DNA from: Eubacteriales bacterium
GTDB taxonomy: Bacteria > Bacillota > Clostridia > Christensenellales > SZUA-584
Direction: 5' to 3'
Length of the DNA: 20,498 nt
Assembly: GCA_028711205.1 (NCBI GenBank)
Contig: JAQTSP010000012.1
Span: 1-20,498 of the forward strand
Program-made: the position numbers and the translations under genes
Notes under the pieces: generated by a model
The model's database searches: none
Told to the model about the DNA's origin: nothing
The model's input: the letters and a program-made list of their open reading frames with translations, nothing else
Shown here: positions 10,957 through 18,124 of the stretch, piece by piece
Numbering within the stretch: position 1 is the stretch's first letter
Layout of the letters: every line of letters begins with the position of its first letter

Positions 10957-12314
10957 ATGACATACTCGCCGATGTCATAATTGCCGGCAACGTCCGACAC
11001 GTATATCGTATACGTGCCGCCGGCCGTCACTGTAAACTCGCCGCCCGTGATAGTCGTACCGCCGGACGCAAAATACGCCGCGTCATGGCTGCCCGCGGCA
11101 TACTTGATGGCGTTGATTCTGCTGAGGCCCGCGTCGCTTGTGCTCACGCTGACGACGCAGGATCCGCTTGCTACCGTCTGGCTGACACTGTCGATGCTGG
11201 GCGCAAGCTTGTCGATATAGATAATGTCATCGACCGTGCCCGACATGTTGCCTGCTTCGTCCTCTACGGCGATGCTGATGTTATATTGACCGCTGTCGCT
11301 GACGGCAAGGCCCGGCGTAAAATCCTGCCACGCGCTTTCGCCGAGTCTGTACACATACTTTTCGGGCGCACCCGTGCCTGTCCCAAGTTCGGGCATGGTC
11401 ACGGTCACGTCCGTATTCGTCCACGTGTCGTGCGACAATGTCATCGCGGCCGGCGTATCCGGCACGGCCGTATCGATGTTGTCTATGGTGATGTTCTGCA
11501 CATCCGATGTCTTGCCGGCATAATCTTTGCTGTATGCTCTAAAATCTGTGTTCTCTGTAACGGTGAATGTATGCGGCGAGCCCGCGGTGACAAAAGCCTC
11601 GTTTATATAGATACCCTCAAGGCCGCTGTCGCCGTCCGCAGCCGATACCGTCACCGTGATGCTGCCGTTTGTCCAGCTTGTGTTATAGTCGACGGTGCAG
11701 GTTGGCGGCGCGGCGTCATGAATAACGAGGCTCGTGTTTGTGAACACAACCGTGTTGCTGCTTTCCGTATTCGTATTTTCCCCGTACAGGTGTATGAACA
11801 TCGACCGTGTGCCTGATGGTATCGAGGCGTTTGATGAAAGAGGCACATTCCCCGAAACCGCCGCGTCGGGCTTTGCAAGCGCGACGGAAGAGATGACGTG
11901 CAGATAGTTTGAGTCGCTGCAAAACGAGACGGTCACGGTGGGCACGTCGTTTTCAGAGCCGTCCACTCCTTCCAAGTCCACATAGGTCATCGTCGAAAAA
12001 TCAATCTCGAGCCCACCAAGGTCGACCGATGCCGAGATGTTTGCACTCGGGTCGTTCAGCTGTATATAGCCGATCGCTTCTCCCGAATCATCCGTCATCG
12101 TCACGGTTGTGCCGCTGACCGTGGCTCCTGTATACGCATACCCGAATGTGTTGTTCGTGATGTTTTCGTTATCATAGCCCTGGAATGCATATGTACTGGC
12201 GCCCAAAGCGGTGATATCGATTCCGAATAGCTGCAGCATCAATGTGATACAAAGCAGCAAGGAAAGCAGCCTGATGCCGTTTTTTCTTAACTTTTTCCCT
12301 GCACCGATATTCAT
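831..12314 (-). CDS. Giant secreted cadherin-like (tandem-95/VCBS-type) repeat adhesin, C-terminus missing
   Basis: The ATG at 12312-12314 follows an AGGGGG ribosome binding site with 10 bases between. Residues 1-39 form a signal peptide: basic KKLRK, hydrophobic LLSLLLCITLMLQLF, predicted cleavage after ALGA. Residues 40 to about 200 resemble a lectin-like beta-sandwich (IPSGTRSMFIHLYG). Two or three Ig-like domains follow (SWTNGSITVTV; TWTNTDVTVTM), to about residue 450. The rest is about 34 repeats of about 100 residues, each opening with NDAP or a variant. Asp-rich loops such as LANDTDADLDD suggest calcium-stabilised domains. Recognisable protein runs about 3,828 codons, to the junction near 830. 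The frame has no stop from there to base 1, but that stretch is antisense of the plus-strand fragment. No LPXTG, SLH or other cell-wall anchor is visible, so attachment is unknown. Likely role (inferred): adhesion, aggregation or biofilm matrix. Confidence 0.88.
1613..2189 (-). repeat. Two adjacent near-duplicate repeats, 288 bp each
   Basis: The repeats at about 1902-2189 and 1614-1901 are both 288 bp (96 codons) and closely similar. Both contain SDVDIATNGDSLSV, AGHGTA, GANITYTP and SGLTDT or GGLTDT type segments. The DNA around 1786-1818 and 2074-2106 (AGGCTGTCGCCGTTCGTTG and beyond) differs at only two or three positions. This suggests recent duplication or gene conversion, unlike the strongly diverged remainder of the array. 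Confidence 0.7.
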
Positions 12315-12324
12315 AAAAAATTTT

Positions 12325-12347
12325 CCCCCTGAATCTTCTCTGATTCA
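12325..12347 (-). promoter_or_regulatory. Ribosome binding site and small hairpin in the leader of the giant gene
   Basis: Minus-strand AGGGGG (12325-12330) is 10 bases before the ATG. Directly upstream is a perfect 6-bp inverted repeat, TGAATC-AGAGAA-GATTCA (12330-12347). Its inner edge touches the Shine-Dalgarno sequence, so folding could affect translation. It could equally be an operator or chance in AT-rich DNA. Confidence 0.4.
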
Positions 12348-12481
12348 AACACCAACAAATAAATACATTATTCGACATGTTAATCCATATTTTATATGTT
12401 AATATAACCATATTTTTATTTATCGAATCAATAAAAAACGGTGAAATTATCCATAAATAACAAATAATTTGTATTATATGC
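12348..12481 (-). promoter_or_regulatory. AT-rich upstream region of the giant gene, probable promoter region
   Basis: This very AT-rich gap between bofA and the giant gene probably holds the adhesin promoter. A perfect palindrome, ACAAATAATTTGT, lies at 12460-12472. Several TATAAT-like or TATATT-like hexamers are present, but AT-richness prevents choosing one. I recognise no c-di-GMP or other riboswitch core. Confidence 0.35.
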
Positions 12482-12757
12482 TTAAATAAGTACCAGTTTT
12501 AACACGAGCAGGAGTATGATGCCCGGCACGCCGAAATAACCCGCGACAAGCGCACTGATCGGATTTATCGCGATGGTCACAGAGAATATGCCGCCTAAAA
12601 GGTTGATGAGCCATAGAAGTATTCCGCCCAGAATACCGCTGATGATAAGCTTTAAAATGATTTTCAAGGGAGCGAGAAGAAGCCATCCCGTGAAGTACAG
12701 CAATACAAGGCCGAGCGCGAAAAACAGTATCACCTGGAAGTCTATTCCCAGCCCCAT
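12482..12757 (-). CDS. bofA: BofA-family pro-sigma-K processing inhibitor
   Basis: This is a 91-residue, almost wholly hydrophobic protein. It has membrane segments at about 8-29, 33-60 and 65-91 and the family's C-terminal signature INPISALVAGYFGVPG (64-79). In Bacillus, BofA sits in the forespore outer membrane with SpoIVFA. It holds the intramembrane protease SpoIVFB inactive and so times sigma-K activation in the mother cell. Length fits the family (about 87 residues). The ATG follows AAGGGGG with a good spacing. No SpoIVFA, SpoIVFB or recR gene is nearby. It lies 147 bp after the lipoprotein gene and 167 bp before the giant gene, all on one strand. Function in this organism is inferred from family only; some Clostridia carry BofA-like proteins with unclear partners. 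Confidence 0.85.
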   Translation of the reverse strand: MGLGIDFQVILFFALGLVLLYFTGWLLLAPLKIILKLIISGILGGILLWLINLLGGIFSVTIAINPISALVAGYFGVPGIILLLVLKLVLI

Positions 12758-12904
12758 ATCAGCGCCCCCTTAAAAACCCCAAAAAGCCTTCGGCAGCCTC
12801 GCCGCAACAAAACAGCACAGTATCTATCACCCCCAAAAACCTTTGGTTATTCGGGGACTCCGTAATAAATACTATGCCGATAATTTTTATTCTATGATCG
12901 CCTT
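12758..12904. other. Intergenic region between the lipoprotein gene and bofA
   Basis: The 147-base gap holds the bofA ribosome binding site at its left end. It also has an imperfect hairpin at 12830-12856 (CCCC and AACC pairing with GGTT and GGGG around an AAA loop). That hairpin has no clear T-run after it on the minus strand, so I do not call it a terminator. No ORF or RNA gene is evident. Confidence 0.35.
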
Positions 12905-13825
12905 CTACTCCAAACCCGAAAGGTCTTCTTCCCTAATCACCACAGCGCCTTCGCCAAACATGCATGCGATATGCCACGCGCTTTCGCCGAAATCGGTGAT
13001 CACCGTTTCCTGATATCCGTCCGCACCGGCGTTGCAGCAAAGACTTTGCCCGTCGACGTCGCGGGTATAATAGAGCCCCTGGCCGTTGACGTTGAAACCG
13101 CTGCAGGCGTCGGCCACGACTGTCTCAAGGCTCTCAAGCGCGAGCGTCATCCTTTTAATATAACCGTCCGCGCTGTCAATAAAATAGATCACGTCCTCGA
13201 TCACATAAAACATCTCAACACTTTGATCGTATACGGTCTCTTTGTTGCCGCCGTCCATGTCCGCTTTGCAGATATATCCGCTGCCCGTGTCGATATAGTA
13301 TATCGCCCCGCCGTATACGTTGAGGCAGCCCGCATTCTCTATCTCTGAAAAATCCGCCGCCTCTCCGTCAAGTCCCGCACAGCCGATGTTGCCGTCCCTT
13401 ATAAAATACATCTTTGCGTCCTGTATCTGAAGCAAAGACACATTCTGGGCCAGCACAAGCGCCGGCTCACCCGTGTCGAGCGGCGCCTTGTACACGCCGT
13501 CCGGGCGGCAATAATAGAGGCAACCGTCGACGACGCTCATGTAAAGGCCGCCCTGTTCCAACACCAGGCTGCTTTCTCCCGTATCGGGATTGGAGCGGAC
13601 GACGCTGCCGTAGTCATACGTTCCCTGTCCCGTATAAAGAAATATCAGCGCGTCGCCATACCTGACCGCAAACCCGTAGTTCAAAATGTTGCCCGTCGTC
13701 GTACCGTTGATATAGACCTCTTCTTCACTGTCCGTCCCGACTAAATTTTCCATCAGCGAACAGCCGCTAAACATTAACGCCGCGGCCGTGATGATGGCGA
13801 TGAAAACAAAAAGCTTCTTTTTCAT
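12905..13825 (-). CDS. DUF5050-like lipoprotein, predicted beta-propeller
   Basis: The protein has 306 residues from the ATG at 13823-13825, preceded by AGGGGA six or seven bases upstream. A GTG or similar codon 31 codons further up would place the signal peptide internally, so I prefer this start. The N-terminus is a lipoprotein signal: MKKK, hydrophobic FVFIAIITAAALM, then FSGC with the lipidated Cys at 22. The mature part shows repeating short strands such as VVDGCLYYC, DAKMYFI, GGAIYYIDT, EDVIYFID and GQGLYYTRD. This is the YWTD-like pattern of DUF5050 propeller domains, common in Clostridia. Ligand and role are unknown; an extracellular scaffold is likely. It ends with TAG. A terminator lies just before its ribosome binding site. 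Confidence 0.75.
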   Translation of the reverse strand: MKKKLFVFIAIITAAALMFSGCSLMENLVGTDSEEEVYINGTTTGNILNYGFAVRYGDALIFLYTGQGTYDYGSVVRSNPDTGESSLVLEQGGLYMSVVDGCLYYCRPDGVYKAPLDTGEPALVLAQNVSLLQIQDAKMYFIRDGNIGCAGLDGEAADFSEIENAGCLNVYGGAIYYIDTGSGYICKADMDGGNKETVYDQSVEMFYVIEDVIYFIDSADGYIKRMTLALESLETVVADACSGFNVNGQGLYYTRDVDGQSLCCNAGADGYQETVITDFGESAWHIACMFGEGAVVIREEDLSGLE

Positions 13826-13846
13826 TTTGGTCCCCTGCCTATACAG

Positions 13847-13883
13847 AAAAAAATCCGGCGCCCGCAATGGCCAAACGCCGGAT
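13847..13883 (-). terminator. Rho-independent terminator downstream of fba
   Basis: Read on the minus strand, an 8-bp perfect stem ATCCGGCG...CGCCGGAT (arms 13876-13883 and 13853-13860, 15-base loop) is followed by a run of seven Ts. It begins 12 bases after the fba stop codon. It also lies only 21 bases before the lipoprotein ATG, so it sits in that gene's leader. Confidence 0.88.
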
Positions 13884-13895
13884 GATTTTATGTTA

Positions 13896-14825
13896 TTACG
13901 CTTTTCCAGCGCACCCAAGCACGTACTCGATCTTATGCTTCACCATGTCCTTGATGGCCGCCCTTGCCGGCTTTAAATATTGCCTCGGGTCAAAGTGGGA
14001 CGGATTCTCCGCGAAGTACTTTCTGATCGTGGCTGTCATCGCAAGCCGCAGATCCGAATCGATGTTGATCTTGCAGACCGCGCTGCCTGCCGCTTTTCGC
14101 AGCATATCCTCGGGAACGCCCTTTGCGCCCGGCATATCGCCGCCGTATTTGTTGATCATCTCAACAAACTCTGGGATAACGGACGACGCGCCGTGAAGCA
14201 CGATCGGAAACCCGGGGATCCGTTTCACAACTTCGTCAAGTATGTCAAAACGAAGCTTTGCCTCTCCCTTGAATTTAAACGCGCCGTGGCTTGTGCCGAT
14301 CGCGATCGCCAGAGAGTCAACGCCTGTTTTCTCCACAAATTCCTGAACCTCTTCGGGCTTCGTATACGAAGCGTCCTCCGACGACACCTTGATCTCATCC
14401 TCGACACCCTCAAGCCTGCCAAGCTCGGCCTCGACAACGACGCCATGGTCGTGCGCATAGTCGACCACTTTTTTTGTCAGCGCGATGTTTTCCTCAAACG
14501 GGTGATGCGAACCGTCAATCATCACGGACGTAAAACCGCCGTCGATGCATTCACAGCACAGCTCATATGAATCGCCGTGGTCAAGATGAAGACAGATCGG
14601 AAGCCCCGTATCTTCGAGCGCGGCTTCGACCAGCTTTCTTAAATAAATGTGGTTGGCATACGCCCTTGCGCCTTTTGACACCTGAAGGATCAGCGGCGCC
14701 TGAAGCTCTTTAGCCGCCTCCGTGATCCCCTGTACGATCTCCATGTTGTTGACGTTAAACGCGCCGATTGCGTACCCGCCGTCATACGCCTTTTTGAACA
14801 TCTCTTTGCTTGTTACCAATGGCAT
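13896..14825 (-). CDS. fba: Class II fructose-1,6-bisphosphate aldolase
   Basis: The enzyme has 309 residues and fits the Zn-dependent class II aldolase family. It cleaves fructose 1,6-bisphosphate to dihydroxyacetone phosphate and glyceraldehyde 3-phosphate (reversibly) in cytoplasmic glycolysis and gluconeogenesis. Visible motifs are GAFNVNN (21-27), LHLDHG (79-84, with D82 catalytic and H83 a zinc ligand), VEAELG (131-136), GTSHG (177-181, with H180) and VLHGASS (209-215, with H211). The start ATG follows a strong GAGGAGG site. A TATAAT box on the minus strand at 14888-14893 could be the -10, with a poor -35. It is probably a single-gene unit ended by the terminator at 13847-13883. It could act on a related sugar such as tagatose bisphosphate, but the Firmicutes FbaA-type reading is the simplest. 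Confidence 0.95.
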   Translation of the reverse strand: MPLVTSKEMFKKAYDGGYAIGAFNVNNMEIVQGITEAAKELQAPLILQVSKGARAYANHIYLRKLVEAALEDTGLPICLHLDHGDSYELCCECIDGGFTSVMIDGSHHPFEENIALTKKVVDYAHDHGVVVEAELGRLEGVEDEIKVSSEDASYTKPEEVQEFVEKTGVDSLAIAIGTSHGAFKFKGEAKLRFDILDEVVKRIPGFPIVLHGASSVIPEFVEMINKYGGDMPGAKGVPEDMLRKAAGSAVCKINIDSDLRLAMTATIRKYFAENPSHFDPRQYLKPARAAIKDMVKHKIEYVLGCAGKA

Positions 14826-14975
14826 TTTAAATTCTTCCTCCTCATATATAAATATAATATTATTAATTTTAACCTCTTCAACACCGTATTATATATCATA
14901 TTGCCTGTGAATGAAAGAAAAAAGTTTCTGACGTGATGAATCTTTTATCACTTCCGTATGATGGCGAGCGTGATA

Positions 14976-15017
14976 TTGCCCGATCGCCCGGTTTACTGTA
15001 TAATGCAACAAGGAGGG
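14976..15017 (+). promoter_or_regulatory. Sigma-A-type promoter and ribosome binding site of the DUF3842 gene
   Basis: TTGCCC (14976-14981) and TATAAT (14999-15004) are separated by exactly 17 bases. The ribosome binding site AGGAGGG (15011-15017) follows at once, seven bases before the ATG at 15024, so the leader would be very short. Confidence 0.75.
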
Positions 15018-15023
15018 GATCGT

Positions 15024-15434
15024 ATGTTGAATGTGGTTGTTATAGACGCCCAGGGCGGCGGACTCGGCGCCGCGATCGTCAAGAAACTGCGCGACAGATA
15101 TGGCGATCAGATCGATATCCTTGCGCTTGGCACAAATGTGGCCGCCACGACCGCGATGAAAAAAAGCGGCGCGGCGTGCTGCGCGACGGGCGAAAACGCG
15201 ATCTGCTTTAATCTGCGGTCTGCCGATGTGATCATGGGTGGTATCGGCATCATCGCCTCGTGCGGTATGCTTGGCGAGATCACACCGCTGATGGCAAGAG
15301 CCGTCGCCGAAAGCAGTGCAAAAAAGATACTGATCCCGATGTCAAAATGCAACATCATCGTGCCCGGTACATTAGATCTGGCCGTCAAAGACCTGATCGA
15401 TACCGCGGTCGACGCCATCGCGCCTATGCTATAG
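15024..15434 (+). CDS. DUF3842 family protein
   Basis: This is a small soluble protein of 136 residues. It opens with MLNVVVIDAQGGGLGAAIVKKL, a beta strand and Gly-rich loop reminiscent of a nucleotide-binding Rossmann turn. This is the hallmark of DUF3842, found mainly in Clostridia; no function is established. Other recognisable stretches are LALGTNVAATTAMKKSGA (34-51), ADVIMGGIGII (68-78) and a C-terminal helix. I chose the ATG at 15024 because the AGGAGGG site sits just before it. A longer reading from 14958 would run through the promoter. It ends with TAG and overlaps the opposite-strand gene by 11 bp. Confidence 0.85.
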   Translation: MLNVVVIDAQGGGLGAAIVKKLRDRYGDQIDILALGTNVAATTAMKKSGAACCATGENAICFNLRSADVIMGGIGIIASCGMLGEITPLMARAVAESSAKKILIPMSKCNIIVPGTLDLAVKDLIDTAVDAIAPML

Positions 15435-16227
15435 CCTGGTTTTCGATGATCTGCGTTTTTTTGAGTATCGCGTCGTCGCAGTCCTGCACGGCCATGGCGC
15501 TTGGTGCGATCACATAGATCATCACCGTACAGTCATATTCGTCAAAGTATTTTGCGTACACCCGGCCATACAGTGTCAATATCTCAAAATCGCTTTCCAC
15601 CGTCTGCATCGGCCGGCCGTACTGCAGATACGGCGTTTTGTATCCTGCGTAGTTGTGCGCGGCGCCGTTCGCCGTGATCGTTGCGTCGACGCGCGTCCAT
15701 CCGCCGCTGCCGGCGTATTCTAAGCCCCGGGCGATGCTGTACTCATCGACGGCAAATGCCGTGTCACCGCATCCAAAATCCGCGATGACAAGCTGTGTAT
15801 AATCATACCTGACCGCAAGCGCCACGTCATCGACTTCGATATCACCGTCGTCAGAAAAACCGAAAACGCCGCCGCTTTCCTGCACGGCATACGCGCCGTA
15901 AAACGACGAATATTTGTCGCTCGCCCCGTCATAGATCGACGACGTTCTTGTCACAAAATCAAACGCGCCGAAGCTGTACATGATCGACATATCCGCGTCG
16001 ATGCCCGACCAGCCTTTAAACCCGTCCGCGTTATACGTCATCACAAACGGATACCAGCCCTCTCCCGCCGGCATGTCGACCGAAAAGCCGTTTTTCTCCA
16101 TCACGCTGTCGGCGCTGTGCTGTGCGGAATAGACGCTCATCACGGCATAGCTTCTAAGCGGATAAAAAAACCAGAACACGAGCGCCGCGGCGACGGCGAT
16201 GATTGCGATCACAATAACTTTCTTCAT
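15424..16227 (-). CDS. Membrane-anchored protein of unknown function
   Basis: I do not recognise this 267-residue protein. The N-terminus is one hydrophobic segment (about 4-22, IVIAIIAVAAALVFWFF) after MKK, with no lipobox. It is therefore a single-pass anchor or uncleaved signal, with the rest outside the membrane. The body is rich in Tyr, Asp, Gly and Ala (YPFVMTYNADGFKGW, DADMSIMYSFGAFDF), suggesting an all-beta or alpha/beta extracytoplasmic domain. There is no convincing Shine-Dalgarno site. A possible promoter (TTAGCA, 17 bases, TATACT) ends 7 bases before the ATG, so the message may be leaderless. It diverges from mnmA and ends convergently, overlapping the DUF3842 gene. Confidence 0.7.
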   Translation of the reverse strand: MKKVIVIAIIAVAAALVFWFFYPLRSYAVMSVYSAQHSADSVMEKNGFSVDMPAGEGWYPFVMTYNADGFKGWSGIDADMSIMYSFGAFDFVTRTSSIYDGASDKYSSFYGAYAVQESGGVFGFSDDGDIEVDDVALAVRYDYTQLVIADFGCGDTAFAVDEYSIARGLEYAGSGGWTRVDATITANGAAHNYAGYKTPYLQYGRPMQTVESDFEILTLYGRVYAKYFDEYDCTVMIYVIAPSAMAVQDCDDAILKKTQIIENQAIA

Positions 16228-16234
16228 ACCATTG

Positions 16235-16263
16235 AGTATACCACGCCGTTTTTATATTGCTAA
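16235..16263 (-). promoter_or_regulatory. Possible promoter giving a leaderless mRNA for the 267-residue membrane protein
   Basis: On the minus strand TTAGCA (16258-16263), 17 bases, then TATACT (16235-16240). Transcription would begin at about the ATG (16227). The gene lacks a clear ribosome binding site, which fits a leaderless message, but the -35 matches only 4 of 6. Confidence 0.4.
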
Positions 16264-16289
16264 TTCTTTTTTATAAAAACGTGCGGCGC

Positions 16290-16318
16290 TTGCAAATAAA
16301 AATCGCTAAAAGTATAAT
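16290..16318 (+). promoter_or_regulatory. Sigma-A-type promoter of mnmA and the NUDIX gene
   Basis: TTGCAA (16290-16295) and TATAAT (16313-16318) are separated by 17 bases. The AAAAGGAG ribosome binding site at 16335-16342 follows about 10 bases after the expected transcription start. Confidence 0.8.
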
Positions 16319-16348
16319 AACGATAGCGCTTATTAAAAGGAGTATTCT

Positions 16349-17428
16349 TTGAGAGAAAACAAAAAAACGCGGGTCGTCTGCGGTATGTCGGGCGGCGTCG
16401 ATTCGGCCGTCGCGGCATATCTGCTCAAAGAGCAGGGCTATGACGTGCTCGGCGTTTTCATGAAGAACTGGCAGGACGACGGCGAAGGCTGCAGCGCAGC
16501 GGCGGATTTCGAGGACGTGAAATGCGTCTGCGCCTCGCTTCAGATACCATACTATACGGTCAACTTCGAAAAAGAATATTACGATCGGGTATTCTCGTAC
16601 TTTCTCGACGAGTACAAACGCGGCCGCACGCCGAATCCCGATGTGCTCTGCAACGCCGAGATCAAGTTCGCGGCGTTTCTTGACCACGCGAAGCTGCTCG
16701 GCGCGGAGAAGCTGGCCACCGGGCACTACGCAAGAACAGGCGGAGATCTCGGCGCGAAGCTCTGTAAAGCGGCGGACAAATCAAAAGACCAGACGTATTT
16801 TTTGTGCATGCTGAGCAAAGCGCAGCTTGAGGACGCCATGTTCCCGATCGGCGGCATGCAAAAAAGCGACGTCAGGGGTATCGCCGCCTCGCTCGGGCTT
16901 TCCGTTGCCCATAAGAAAGATTCGACCGGCATCTGCTTCATCGGCGAGAGAAAGTTCCGCGATTTTCTCTCCGGCTTTCTGCCCGCGCAGCCGGGCGATA
17001 TCAAAACGCCGGACGGCAGGACCGTCGGGCGTCATCAGGGCGTCATCTATTATACGCTGGGACAGCGGCGCGGCCTCAACATCGGCGGGCGAAGAGACGG
17101 CACGGGTGAGCGGTGGTTCGTCGTCGGCAAAGACGTGCAAAGCAACATATTATATGTCGAGCAGGGTGAAACGGACGCACTATACGCGCGCGCGCTTCTG
17201 GCTACAGGCATGAACTATATCGGCGGCCGGCCGGAGGGTGATTTTGCGTGCGCCGCGAAATTTCGGTACCGCCAGGGCGACCAGCGCGTGCGCGTGTCGC
17301 GGCGTGACGGCGGCGAGTACATCGCATTTGAGCAGCGCCAGCGCGCGGTCACACCCGGGCAGTATGCCGTGCTCTATCAAGGCGACGAATGTATTGGCGG
17401 CGGCGTGATCGACAAAGTCTATTATTAG
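16349..17428 (+). CDS. mnmA: tRNA-specific 2-thiouridylase MnmA
   Basis: The protein has 359 residues, typical for MnmA. It adenylates and thiolates U34 in the wobble position of Lys, Glu and Gln tRNAs in the cytoplasm. The sulfur comes from a cysteine desulfurase, directly or by relay. The PP-loop is SGGVDS (14-19). The two catalytic cysteines lie in NPDVLCN (C101) and STGICFIG (C196). ATGHYAR (123-129), DQTYFLC (147-153) and LGQRRGLNIGG (237-247) are also family signatures. The start is TTG, chosen because AAAAGGAG sits six bases upstream and the PP-loop is then near the N-terminus. No cysteine desulfurase gene is adjacent. The NUDIX gene follows after 9 bases, so the two form an operon. 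Confidence 0.96.
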   Translation: MRENKKTRVVCGMSGGVDSAVAAYLLKEQGYDVLGVFMKNWQDDGEGCSAAADFEDVKCVCASLQIPYYTVNFEKEYYDRVFSYFLDEYKRGRTPNPDVLCNAEIKFAAFLDHAKLLGAEKLATGHYARTGGDLGAKLCKAADKSKDQTYFLCMLSKAQLEDAMFPIGGMQKSDVRGIAASLGLSVAHKKDSTGICFIGERKFRDFLSGFLPAQPGDIKTPDGRTVGRHQGVIYYTLGQRRGLNIGGRRDGTGERWFVVGKDVQSNILYVEQGETDALYARALLATGMNYIGGRPEGDFACAAKFRYRQGDQRVRVSRRDGGEYIAFEQRQRAVTPGQYAVLYQGDECIGGGVIDKVYY

Positions 17429-17437
17429 GAGGCACTG

Positions 17438-18124
17438 ATGGCGTACACACCTTCAAGCGAAGAAGAAAAACAGTTTTTACAGGATTATGACCCGTCCGGA
17501 TATCAGAATCCGGCGGTCGCGGCAGACACCGCGCTGTTCGCGCTCTGCGGCGACGCGCTCATGATACTGCTGATCAGACGCGGCGGTTATCCATACAAAG
17601 GCAAATGGGCGCTGCCCGGCGGATTCGTGGACATCGGCGAAGAACTGCGCGCCGCTGCGGAACGCGAGCTTTTCGAGGAAACTGGCATTTCTGGCGTCTA
17701 CCTCGAGCAGGCGTTTGTCTGGGGACGTGTCGACCGCGACCCGCGCCAGCGCACCATCACGGTCAGCTTTATAGCGCTTTCTGATGGCTCAAAGCTGAGC
17801 GCAGAAGCCGGTGACGACGCTGCCTGCGCGGAATGGTTTGCTTTGGGCAGCTTTCAGAAAGAAACGGTCGACGGCACCACATACATCCGCTATAAGCTGC
17901 GCAGCAAAGCAGAGACGCTCAGTCCAATCGTCTCGTATCCGCAAGGGCGCCCGCAGGAGATATCGTGTGTATTCCCGGGCGGGCTTGCCTTCGACCACGC
18001 CGAATCAGTCGCATATTCGTTCGAGTGTTTAAAGCAAAGAGTCATGCATGAACAGTTCCTCTTGTTTGCGTTTGAAAACGAGCGTCAAGGGGAACTGGCA
18101 AAAGAAATTATACTCGATATCTGA
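17438..18124 (+). CDS. NUDIX hydrolase
   Basis: The protein has 228 residues. A full Nudix box spans residues 62-84, G-x5-E-x7-REL-x-EE-x-GI, in PGGFVDIGEE...RELFEETGI. It binds the divalent metal used to cleave a nucleoside diphosphate linked to another group. The N-terminal part has the usual strands (AVAADTALFAL; LMILLIRRGG). VWGRVDRDPRQRTITVSFIAL at 94-114 resembles ADP-ribose or NAD-related NUDIX families. A C-terminal extension from about 150 has no motif I recognise and no clear winged-helix DNA-binding domain, so NrtR is not claimed. Substrate unknown. AGGAGG (17427-17432) overlaps the mnmA stop and lies five bases before the ATG, giving tight coupling. It ends with TGA inside a hairpin. 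Confidence 0.9.
   Translation: MAYTPSSEEEKQFLQDYDPSGYQNPAVAADTALFALCGDALMILLIRRGGYPYKGKWALPGGFVDIGEELRAAAERELFEETGISGVYLEQAFVWGRVDRDPRQRTITVSFIALSDGSKLSAEAGDDAACAEWFALGSFQKETVDGTTYIRYKLRSKAETLSPIVSYPQGRPQEISCVFPGGLAFDHAESVAYSFECLKQRVMHEQFLLFAFENERQGELAKEIILDI

Noticed and set aside
10065..11816. A 583-codon plus-strand open frame
   Set aside because: It is antisense register of the giant gene's N-terminal and first repeat region, with no start site or recognisable domains.
12830..12856. Hairpin between the lipoprotein gene and bofA as a terminator
   Set aside because: The stem has mismatches and is not followed by a T-run on the minus strand.
13826..13918. Extended N-terminus of the lipoprotein (31 extra residues)
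   Set aside because: It would translate through the fba terminator and put the signal peptide inside the protein. The ATG at 13,825 has a proper ribosome binding site.
14958..15023. Extended N-terminus of the DUF3842 protein
   Set aside because: This stretch holds the promoter and ribosome binding site, and the conserved family start is MLNVVVIDAQGGG.
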